A stretch of DNA of 64,000 nucleotides from NORP240 sp965222175. Lineage in GTDB: Bacteria; Pseudomonadota; Gammaproteobacteria; Pseudomonadales; Pseudohongiellaceae. The notes under the pieces are model-generated. The model made no database searches. It had not been told where the DNA came from and was given only the letters and a program-made list of their open reading frames with translations. Location: positions 4,588,001 through 4,652,000 of the forward strand of contig OZ244938.1 of NCBI GenBank assembly GCA_965222175.1, in the 5' to 3' direction. Each line of letters begins with the position of its first letter. The first letter of the stretch is position 1. The position numbers and the translations under genes were made by a program. This document shows, one piece after another, positions 9,505-17,125 of the stretch.

Positions 9505-10530
9505 ATGTCCTATCGAATTGCAATCAATGGCCTGGGCCGCATTGGACGCTGTGTATTGCGGGCATTGTACGAGTCCACCGACTACTCCGGGTTGCGCGTG
9601 GTCGCCGTCAATGACCTGGCAGACAGGGCTACCCTGGCCCACCTGCTGCGCTATGACAGTACCCACGGCCGCTTTCTGGGCGAGGTTCGGCTGCAGGAAG
9701 ACGGCCTGGAAGTGAACGGCGATCTGCTGCGGGTGTTTGACTTTCCGGACCATGGCAGTCTTCCCTGGCGCGACCTGGAAATCGACCTGGTAATGGAATG
9801 CACCGGCACCTTTACCGACCGACAGACTGCTGAACAGCACCTGGCAGCGGGAGCGCAACGGGTGCTGTTCTCCCAGCCTGCAGAACGGGATGTCGATGCC
9901 ACGCTGGTTTACGGCGTCAATCACCAGCAGCTCGACGGTACGGAGACAATCATCTCCAATGCCTCCTGTACCACCAATGCCATCATTCCTGTTATCCGCG
10001 CCATCGATCAGGCCCTGGAAATTCGCAACGGCCTGATTACCACCATACATTCCGCCATGAATGATCAACCGGTGATCGATGCCTATCACCACAGCAATCT
10101 GAGGAAAACACGCAGCGCCATGCAATCGATCATTCCGGTGGAGACAGAAATCGCCAGGGGAATCGGCCGCGTTCTGCCCGCGCTGGAAAACCGGTTCGAA
10201 GCCCATGCCGTGCGCGTACCCACCGTTAACGTGTCAGCCATCGACCTGGCGATCCTGGTGGAAAAGTCCTGCACGGCGAGCCAGGTCAATGACCTGATCC
10301 GGGAGGAGAGCCGGCGCCTGCCCCTGAACGTCCTCGGTTATACGCAGGAGCCACTGGCCTCCTGTGATTTCAATCATGACCCGCGGTCCGCCATCGTCGA
10401 CCTCAGCTTTACCCGGGTCAGCGGTGATTCCCTGGTCAAGGTGTTGATCTGGTTCGACAACGAATGGGCCTATGCGAACCGCATGCTGGATGTGGCACAA
10501 TACCTGGCAGGGATCAGCCGCGCCAGCTAG
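9505..10530 (+). CDS. epd: Erythrose-4-phosphate dehydrogenase
   Basis: A 341-residue GapA-like NAD enzyme oxidising erythrose 4-phosphate to 4-phosphoerythronate, the first step of pyridoxal phosphate synthesis. 'INGLGRIGR' is the NAD fold, 'SNASCTTNAI' holds the catalytic Cys, and 'TTIHSAMNDQPVIDAYHHSNLRKTRSAMQSIIP' matches Epd rather than GapA. C-terminal 'WFDNEWAYANRMLDVAQYL' is the family end. It lies 49 bp after tkt, in the usual Epd context. A dual GAPDH role is possible. Confidence 0.9.
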   Translation: MSYRIAINGLGRIGRCVLRALYESTDYSGLRVVAVNDLADRATLAHLLRYDSTHGRFLGEVRLQEDGLEVNGDLLRVFDFPDHGSLPWRDLEIDLVMECTGTFTDRQTAEQHLAAGAQRVLFSQPAERDVDATLVYGVNHQQLDGTETIISNASCTTNAIIPVIRAIDQALEIRNGLITTIHSAMNDQPVIDAYHHSNLRKTRSAMQSIIPVETEIARGIGRVLPALENRFEAHAVRVPTVNVSAIDLAILVEKSCTASQVNDLIREESRRLPLNVLGYTQEPLASCDFNHDPRSAIVDLSFTRVSGDSLVKVLIWFDNEWAYANRMLDVAQYLAGISRAS

Positions 10531-10576
10531 AACAGGCAGGTTTCCCTGGTCGGGACCAGGCCAGGGCAATTGCAAC

Positions 10577-10648
10577 CAGGAAAGCGGGAATACGGGACAA
10601 CAGGACCACAGGACCACAGGACAAAAGGACAACAGGAAAACAGGAAAA
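10577..10648 (+). repeat. Nine tandem octamers (consensus CAGGACAA) before pgk
   Basis: The 72 bp parse without gaps into nine 8-bp units: two each of CAGGACCA and CAGGAAAA, plus CAGGACAA, AAGGACAA, CGGGACAA, CGGGAATA and CAGGAAAG. Seven units carry the AGGA core of a ribosome-binding site and the other two carry GGGA. The array ends eight bases before the pgk ATG. Confidence 0.85.
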
Positions 10649-10656
10649 AAGTCGTC

Positions 10657-11832
10657 ATGACAATTCTGCGAATGGAAGACCTGGATCTCGCTGGCAAGCG
10701 GGTCCTGATACGCGAAGACCTGAATGTACCGATCAAGAACGGCGCAATTGCCAACGATACGCGAATACGAGCCGCCCTGCCCACGCTGAGGCTGGCGCTG
10801 GATCGCGATGCCAGGCCAATCGTCATGTCACATCTGGGGCGACCGGAAGAGGGCGTACCCATCACCGAGCAGCGTGATGCGTCGATGTTACCGGTTGCCA
10901 GCCACCTGGCACAGCTGCTGGGTTGCCAGGTAAATCTTTGTGACGACTACCTGGGTAATCCCGGGGCCGCCATCCCCCAGCCGGGAACGGTAACCCTGCT
11001 GGAAAACGTGCGGATCAACAAGGGTGAAAGCGCCGACGATGAAGGCCTGGCCAGGCGCTACGCGAAACTGTGTGATGTCTTCGTCATGGATGCCTTCGGT
11101 ACGGCCCATCGGGCCCAGGCAAGCACTCACGGGGTGGCGAAGTATGCCGCTGAAGCCTGTGCCGGGCCATTGCTGGCCAGGGAGCTGGATGCCCTGGAAC
11201 GGTCGTTAAAAAAACCCGAGCGACCTGTGTTGGCAATTGTCGGAGGGGCCAAGGTATCCACCAAGCTTGGCGTTCTGGAACGGCTTGCTGATATTGTCGA
11301 TCAGCTTATAGTGGGTGGCGGGATTGCCAATACGTTCATTGCCGCGGCAGGCCACAATGTAGGCAAGTCTCTCTACGAACCGGAATTGATAGAGCAGGCC
11401 AGGGCGCTGATGTCGAAAACGGACATCCCCGTGCCGGTGGACGTCGTGGTTGCCAGTGAGTTTTCCGAGTCTGCAGCAGCTTCGGTGAAGCAGGTAACCG
11501 ATATCGGTGACGATGACATGGTGCTTGACGTGGGTCCGGAAACGGCAGCGAAGCTGGCCGAAGTGATTGCCGGCATGAAAACGATAATCTGGAACGGTCC
11601 TGTGGGTGTCTTCGAATTTGATCAGTTCGCCAATGGCACCCGGGTTGTTGCAGAGGCGGTGGCTGCGAACCGGGGCTTTTCCATCGCCGGCGGTGGAGAA
11701 ACCATTTCCGCCATTGACAAGTTCAACGTAACAGACAAAATTTCCTACATTTCCACCGGCGGCGGGGCGTTTCTTGAATACGTGCAGGGTGCTGTGCTGC
11801 CAGCGGTACGAATGCTGGAATCAAGAGGCTGA
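10657..11832 (+). CDS. pgk: Phosphoglycerate kinase
   Basis: A 391-residue cytosolic enzyme transferring phosphate from 1,3-bisphosphoglycerate to ADP. 'KRVLIREDLNVP' is the usual N-terminal signature, followed by 'SHLGRPEEG', 'DAFGTAHRAQASTHG', 'AIVGGAKVSTKLGVLERL' and the nucleotide-binding C terminus 'STGGGAFLEYVQG'. ATG 10657 gives the standard N terminus; an upstream extension would be encoded by the octamer array and is rejected. The last AGGA of the array is the likely ribosome site. Followed by fba after 40 bp. Confidence 0.97.
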   Translation: MTILRMEDLDLAGKRVLIREDLNVPIKNGAIANDTRIRAALPTLRLALDRDARPIVMSHLGRPEEGVPITEQRDASMLPVASHLAQLLGCQVNLCDDYLGNPGAAIPQPGTVTLLENVRINKGESADDEGLARRYAKLCDVFVMDAFGTAHRAQASTHGVAKYAAEACAGPLLARELDALERSLKKPERPVLAIVGGAKVSTKLGVLERLADIVDQLIVGGGIANTFIAAAGHNVGKSLYEPELIEQARALMSKTDIPVPVDVVVASEFSESAAASVKQVTDIGDDDMVLDVGPETAAKLAEVIAGMKTIIWNGPVGVFEFDQFANGTRVVAEAVAANRGFSIAGGGETISAIDKFNVTDKISYISTGGGAFLEYVQGAVLPAVRMLESRG

Positions 11833-11872
11833 CAGCCTTTCGTTAACCAAGCAGTCAAAAAGAGGGTCAAGC

Positions 11873-12922
11873 ATGGCATTAATCAGTTTACGACAACTCC
11901 TGGATCATGCCGCAGAAAATGATTACGGTGTTCCGGCGTTCAATGTCAACAACCTGGAACAGGTGCGCGCTATCATGGAAGGTGCCGACGAGGTGGACAG
12001 TCCGGTAATCCTGCAGGCTTCCGCCGGTGCCAGGAAATATGCCGGCTCGAATTTCCTTAAACACCTGATCGAAGCTGCCATTGAAGAGTTTCCCCATATT
12101 CCTATCGTGATGCACCAGGACCATGGCGTTTCCCCATCGGTCTGCCAGCGATCCATTCAGCTTGGCTTCTCTTCGGTGATGATGGACGGATCGCTGGGGG
12201 AGGATGGCAAGACGCCCACCGACTTTGATTACAATGTCCGGGTCACCAGCCTGACCGTGCAGATGGCCCATGCCTGCGGCGTATCCGTGGAAGGCGAAAT
12301 CGGCTGTCTCGGGTCCCTGGAAACGGGGATGGCGGGGGAAGAAGATGGTATCGGTGCCGAGGGTAAATTAACCATGGACCAGCTGCTCACCGATCCCCAG
12401 GAAGCCTCGGACTTTGTCGAAGCCACCGGTGTGGATGCCCTTGCCATTGCCGTGGGCACCAGCCACGGTGCCTACAAGTTCAGCCGGCCACCCACCGGGG
12501 ATATCCTGGCGATAGAGCGCATCAAGGAAATTCATGCACGCATTCCCAGCACACACCTGGTCATGCATGGCTCCTCGTCGGTTCCCCAGGAGTGGCTTGC
12601 AGTGATCAATGAATTCGGCGGTGAGATCCCGGAGACCTACGGTGTACCGGTGGAGGAGATCCAGGAAGGAATCAGGCATGGCGTTCGCAAAGTCAATATC
12701 GATACCGACCTGCGCCTGGCATCCACGGGTGCCGTGCGTAAATTTCTGGCCGAGAACAAGTCCGAATTTGATCCGCGCAAGTTTCTCACGCCGACCATCG
12801 CGGCCATGAAATCCATCGTCAAAGCCCGATTGGAAGCCTTCGGTACTGCCGGTCAGGCAGCAAAAATCGGCAAGATCTACAATCTTGAAGAAATGGCGCA
12901 GCGCTATGCAGACGGCCTGTAG
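11873..12922 (+). CDS. fba: Class II fructose-bisphosphate aldolase
   Basis: A 349-residue zinc aldolase interconverting fructose 1,6-bisphosphate with dihydroxyacetone phosphate and glyceraldehyde 3-phosphate. 'VPAFNVNNLEQ', the Zn-binding 'HQDHG' region, 'SVEGEIGCLGSLE', 'GTSHGAYKF' and 'HGSSSVP' are class II hallmarks. ATG 11873 with AGAGGG upstream gives the normal N terminus MALISLRQLL. Last core gene of the tkt cluster. Confidence 0.96.
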   Translation: MALISLRQLLDHAAENDYGVPAFNVNNLEQVRAIMEGADEVDSPVILQASAGARKYAGSNFLKHLIEAAIEEFPHIPIVMHQDHGVSPSVCQRSIQLGFSSVMMDGSLGEDGKTPTDFDYNVRVTSLTVQMAHACGVSVEGEIGCLGSLETGMAGEEDGIGAEGKLTMDQLLTDPQEASDFVEATGVDALAIAVGTSHGAYKFSRPPTGDILAIERIKEIHARIPSTHLVMHGSSSVPQEWLAVINEFGGEIPETYGVPVEEIQEGIRHGVRKVNIDTDLRLASTGAVRKFLAENKSEFDPRKFLTPTIAAMKSIVKARLEAFGTAGQAAKIGKIYNLEEMAQRYADGL

Positions 12923-12952
12923 AGTCCGCGACAACTGACGCTTCCTGACGTC

Positions 12953-13927
12953 GTGTTCACCCTCGAACAGGCCAGGGAACTGCACCGTAGATTACCGGTC
13001 TTCGACCTGCGCGTGCCAAGGGCCGATGACCCGCTGACCCGGACCTATCTCGACCACTATCAGCTCAGCGGCATGTCGGCACCTTACCCGGTGCGACACA
13101 GTATGGGCAGTTTTCCCTGCCTGGATTTCCGGCTGGCGGGGCACCATTTCGCAGTTCCTGACGAGGTCTGCACCGGCACCCTGGTGATAGTCCATGGCTA
13201 CTATGACCACGTGGGCCTTTACCGTCACCCCATCGAATACGGCCTGGGGCGGGGCCTTTCGGTGCTGACCTTCGACCTGCCGGGTCACGGCCTGTCCGGT
13301 GGCGATCCAGCCAGTATCCGTTCGTTTGATCACTACAGTCAGGCCCTCGTTGACTGCCTGACCGTGGCGCGGGAGCAGGGGCTTGCCGGTCCCCTGTTGT
13401 TGATGGCGCAAAGTACCGGTGCGGCCGCGGTCATTAATATCCTGGTAAAAAAGCAACGCTTTCCGATTCCTGACTTCAGTCAGATTCTGCTCCTGGCACC
13501 GCTGTTGCGCCCGGTAGACTGGGTCAGCAGCCTGCGCAAGTTTCACCTGATGCGCTGGTTTCTGAGGAAAGTGGATCGCACCTTCGCCGTCAACAGCCAC
13601 GACGAGGAGTTTCTGCGATTTATCGCCGAGGACGATCCGTTGCAGGCCCGGGACCTGATGGTCGACTGGGTGGCTGCGCTGCGCCGGTACCTGAAAGAGT
13701 TCGATGTTGCCGCAAACCAGGACGACAGGGTTGATATTATCCAGGGGACCGACGATACGACAGTGGACTGGCAATACAATCTGCCCCGGCTGCGCCACAA
13801 GTTTCCACGGGCCTGTACCCATACCATCGACGGCGCGCGCCATCACCTGGTCAACGAATCTTCGCGGTACCGGCAGAAGTTGTTTGACCTGGTTGATGAT
13901 ATTCTTGACGGTAAAGTCGACAGCTGA
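12953..13927 (+). CDS. Alpha/beta hydrolase, lysophospholipase-like
   Basis: A 324-residue alpha/beta-hydrolase of the serine aminopeptidase S33 (monoglyceride lipase/PldB) type. 'GTLVIVHGYYDHVGLY' gives the oxyanion region, 'LTFDLPGHGLSGGDPASIRSF' is characteristic, and 'LLMAQSTGAAAV' provides the nucleophile elbow with Gln before Ser. Late Asp ('GTDDTTVDW') and His ('GARHHLVNES') complete the triad. No signal peptide. Start GTG 12953, 30 bp after fba; the start is not certain. The substrate, perhaps a lysolipid or monoacylglycerol, cannot be told. Confidence 0.8.
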   Translation: MFTLEQARELHRRLPVFDLRVPRADDPLTRTYLDHYQLSGMSAPYPVRHSMGSFPCLDFRLAGHHFAVPDEVCTGTLVIVHGYYDHVGLYRHPIEYGLGRGLSVLTFDLPGHGLSGGDPASIRSFDHYSQALVDCLTVAREQGLAGPLLLMAQSTGAAAVINILVKKQRFPIPDFSQILLLAPLLRPVDWVSSLRKFHLMRWFLRKVDRTFAVNSHDEEFLRFIAEDDPLQARDLMVDWVAALRRYLKEFDVAANQDDRVDIIQGTDDTTVDWQYNLPRLRHKFPRACTHTIDGARHHLVNESSRYRQKLFDLVDDILDGKVDS

Positions 13928-13970
13928 CGGGCTTGCCTGCCAGCACCACCACCTGCAAGGGGAAATCTCC

Positions 13971-15494
13971 ATGCGCCTGATTCTACTTCTTGCCGGCAGT
14001 GCTATTGTCGGTCTGATTGCCTCCGTCTCCCAGGCCCAGATTACCGATATCACGGTGTCCATGCCCGCTGCGTCCGGCCTGCACAGTGGCAGACTGTTCG
14101 TGGTCTTTTCCCGCGATTTCACCATGGAACCACGCCTGGCCATCGGGGAAGACCCGGCTCCCCGCGAAGCGTCACCATTCTTTGCCATGGACCTGGTGGA
14201 CTGGGATGGTGCCGAGCTGCGCTTTCAGCCATCGGCGGGATTTCCGCTGGCGACCCCGGCTGAACTGGAACCGGGTATCTGGAACATGCAGGTGCTGCTG
14301 GATGTCAATACGATCCTGTCCGACCTGGACTCGCCGGGCAACCGGTATTCCGAGCCGGAGACCGTGGGCGTGGGATCAGTCTCTGCCAGCCTGAGCGTCG
14401 AGCTCACCAATGCGGTACCGGCCGAGACCCTGCCGGTTGATCGCGAGCTGTTGAAGTTCGTGCGCATTCGTTCGACGTTGCTCTCTGACTTTTACGATAC
14501 CGACATGTACCTTCGTGCCTCGGTATTATTGCCCCGCGACCATGGGACAAACCCGGGCCGTCGGTATCCGGTGCTCTATCATGTGGCCGGGTTGAACGGC
14601 CGCTATGACCGCAGCCTGGAACTGCTGGAAAATGAAGAGTTCATGACTTACTGGCAGGACGGGAACACTGCACCGGCGGTGATCGTATTTCTCGACGGCG
14701 AATCACCCTTCGGCGATTCCTACCAGGTTAACAGCGCTGTGTCCGGGCCCTATGCCGATGCTAATTTTTTTGAGTTGTTCCCTTTTCTGGTAGATAATTT
14801 TCCCATTCGGGACCAGGCTTCCAGCCGGTTTGTCAGCGGCTGCTCAACCGGCGGCTGGGTATCCATGGCATTGCAGATACTGTACCCGGACTACTTCAAT
14901 GGCGCGTACTCACTGAGCCCGGATTCCCCCAGTTTCCAGGCATTCCAGCTGGTGAATCTTTACCGGGACGAGACTGCCTATTACAGCGCCTCCGGGATGA
15001 TCCGGCCCAGCGCCAGGCGAACCAACGGGGACCCGCTTTTCAGTATCGCCGACGAGATCCGCATGGAAGCCGCCATGGGCAGACATGACAGTTTCGTCAA
15101 TTCAGGCCAGCAATGGGGTACCTGGCACGCTGTCTACGGCCAGCCGGACGTCAATGGTGATCCAATTCCGGTGTGGAATCAGGATACCGGCGAAATCGAC
15201 TCGGCGGTAGTGAATGCCTGGCGCCGCTGGGACCTGGATCGTTACGTACGGGACAACTGGCGCCGTATAGGTACCGACCTGGCCGGTAAGCTGCAGTTCT
15301 GGATGGGCGACATGGATGACTACTACCTGACCAACGGCCTGCGAATACTTGAACAGACACTCAACGTCATGGAAGCACCGGCGGCCGATGCGCAGTTCAC
15401 CTGGGTCCCCTACCATGGCCACTGCGATTTTGGTGTCCAGGTGCACTACATCGATGTGCTCGACGATATGCAGAAAAGAGCCGCCGGCAACTGA
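13971..15494 (+). CDS. Secreted esterase (enterochelin-esterase/esterase D fold)
   Basis: A 507-residue exported protein with a clear signal peptide (MRLILLLAGSAIVGLIASVSQA). After ~150 residues of a beta-rich N-terminal part comes a putative-esterase domain: 'RYPVLYHVAGLNGRYDR', 'PAVIVFLDGESPFGDSY', nucleophile elbow 'GCSTGGW', and a late 'YHGHCDFG' that may supply the histidine. ATG 13971 has AAGGGG upstream. The N-terminal part may be a sugar- or polymer-binding domain. A tannase/feruloyl-esterase-like role is possible; the substrate is unknown. Confidence 0.75.
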   Translation: MRLILLLAGSAIVGLIASVSQAQITDITVSMPAASGLHSGRLFVVFSRDFTMEPRLAIGEDPAPREASPFFAMDLVDWDGAELRFQPSAGFPLATPAELEPGIWNMQVLLDVNTILSDLDSPGNRYSEPETVGVGSVSASLSVELTNAVPAETLPVDRELLKFVRIRSTLLSDFYDTDMYLRASVLLPRDHGTNPGRRYPVLYHVAGLNGRYDRSLELLENEEFMTYWQDGNTAPAVIVFLDGESPFGDSYQVNSAVSGPYADANFFELFPFLVDNFPIRDQASSRFVSGCSTGGWVSMALQILYPDYFNGAYSLSPDSPSFQAFQLVNLYRDETAYYSASGMIRPSARRTNGDPLFSIADEIRMEAAMGRHDSFVNSGQQWGTWHAVYGQPDVNGDPIPVWNQDTGEIDSAVVNAWRRWDLDRYVRDNWRRIGTDLAGKLQFWMGDMDDYYLTNGLRILEQTLNVMEAPAADAQFTWVPYHGHCDFGVQVHYIDVLDDMQKRAAGN

Positions 15495-15598
15495 AGCGTC
15501 GCGCTAAGGCCACCTGTTTATTCCGGTGAGGGCATGGAACTTCGGCTCGGCCGGTTCGTTGGACCGGGCAGGTTTCGAAATCATCCATGGAGTAAATC

Positions 15599-15979
15599 AT
15601 GCCAGTCAGAATCGTAGTAGTTATGCTGTCCATGACAATTGTCAGCGCCTGTGCTTCGTCGGTCCCCTCGAGGGATAACGCCCTGGCTGAAGGCACGCGG
15701 GGCGAGACCGTGCAGTCAGTGTGCTTTACCCGACAAATCAACAGCTGGTACCCGTTGTCGGACGAAGCCATCATCGTCCAGCGGGGGCTCGACGAATATT
15801 TCAGGCTACAGCTGATCGGACTGTGCGAACCTGACGAGGCGTTTTCTTCCGTAAACCTGAGAACGCGGTCAGGTGCCTGTGTCAGTCCTGGTGACCAGAT
15901 TGAAATTCCCGGTGATTACGCGCCCGAATGCACGATTCAGCGGATCGACAGCTGGATACCCCTGGCTTCCGGTTCCTGA
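15599..15979 (+). CDS. Small lipoprotein, DUF6491-like
   Basis: A 126-residue lipoprotein precursor: hydrophobic stretch 'IVVVMLSMTIVSAC' with lipobox Cys near residue 18. The mature part has several Cys and the 'INSWYPLSDEAIIVQ' and 'CTIQRIDSWIPL' segments that resemble DUF6491. GGAG lies just before ATG 15599. Function unknown; predicted envelope-attached. Confidence 0.65.
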   Translation: MPVRIVVVMLSMTIVSACASSVPSRDNALAEGTRGETVQSVCFTRQINSWYPLSDEAIIVQRGLDEYFRLQLIGLCEPDEAFSSVNLRTRSGACVSPGDQIEIPGDYAPECTIQRIDSWIPLASGS

Positions 15980-16071
15980 ATCCAGGTGGCAGCGAGGGCC
16001 CGGTGCCGCTGAATGCAGAGCCACCAACGCCACGCTGGCTGCAGGTGTATGTCAGATTCCAGCGACCGTGA

Positions 16072-16872
16072 TCAATACAGCCGCAAACTGGAACCGTCGG
16101 ACCAGCGGGCCGCGGGTTGCGGGTTGACGGTCAACCTGCCAAACAGTTTTTTTTCAGCGGGTCCGAGCCTCAACAGTTTCAGTCGCGTGGTCAGGGCGAC
16201 CCCGGTTTCCCTGGAGTAACCGGTTCCCGGTTGGGGCCCGTCACTTTCAGGAAACAGGTTCGAAGTACGGAGGATTTCGGTCCAGGCACTTACCTGCTGC
16301 CCCCGGCGAATATGCAGGGGATCCCGCCCATACCAGGTGGATGCCGGGACGATCAGCCTGACGTCGTTCCGCTCGGCCAGTTTCTGCAGGGCGGCATGGA
16401 GTGCGTAGGCCCGGGACTTCATGGTATCCCAATCTATCCGGCAGGCAGGAAACAGCAGTGAGCGCATCAGGTAGTATCGACCGGCTGACAGGCGTTCCAG
16501 TCGGTCCATGGGCAGGGTTGTCAGCAGCACCTCGGCGTTCCGTTCCCTGAGGCGATGGATACAGGTGTTCACCCAGGTGGAAACAGTGGCGACACTGCAG
16601 CCATAAAACAGGTCATTGCCGATATCCGTTATCACTGCCAGGGGTGGGCTGTCGGCTGGTGTCGCGCAGGCCAGGGCCGGCCACAGCTGACAGTTCACCA
16701 GTCCCGGCAACTGGCGTAGGTAAAGAAACCTGCTCCAGCGTCCGAAGGAGCGTCCATGGCCACCGGCGACAAATATCTCCAGAGGCTGGTTAAAGCCGGA
16801 GCGCAGCAGGTCCAGGGCCACTGGCAGCCCTTGGGTGAGGTTACTGGCGCCGAGCAGAACCACCTGCTGCAT
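16072..16872 (-). CDS. SGNH/GDSL-like hydrolase, unrecognised subgroup
   Basis: A 266-residue protein without signal peptide. 'VVLLGASNLTQGLP' near the start has the Ser/Asn layout of SGNH block I, 'VITDIGNDLFYG' gives a block-III-like GND, and 'DPLHIRR' a block-V-like DxxH. Start ATG 16872 chosen with GGGAG upstream; a longer frame adds 23 residues. I infer an esterase or lipase-like activity; the substrate is unknown. Confidence 0.6.
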   Translation of the reverse strand: MQQVVLLGASNLTQGLPVALDLLRSGFNQPLEIFVAGGHGRSFGRWSRFLYLRQLPGLVNCQLWPALACATPADSPPLAVITDIGNDLFYGCSVATVSTWVNTCIHRLRERNAEVLLTTLPMDRLERLSAGRYYLMRSLLFPACRIDWDTMKSRAYALHAALQKLAERNDVRLIVPASTWYGRDPLHIRRGQQVSAWTEILRTSNLFPESDGPQPGTGYSRETGVALTTRLKLLRLGPAEKKLFGRLTVNPQPAARWSDGSSLRLY

Positions 16873-17125
16873 GGCAGGTAACTCCCTGTGCGTGGTCTGA
16901 TGGGTTGGTACAGCGACAGCGGTACACCTGAGGTCAACCAAAGATCCGGGGTAAATATTGATTCCGTGGCATTTATAACTAATCGACAGGCGTTAGGGAA
17001 CCTTTGTAATGAAGGAAGTGCTCGTTTAGTTACCAGGCAGGAAACGGGTGCAACCGCCACCGGGAGACTACGGTTTCATACCGCAATCCCCCGGGGCAAT
17101 TGGATCTGTTGGCAGTTTTCTCGAC

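Noticed and set aside
9505..10530. Glycolytic GapA instead of Epd
   Set aside because: The segment after the active-site Cys (IHSAMNDQPVIDAYH) and the tkt-pgk context match Epd better.
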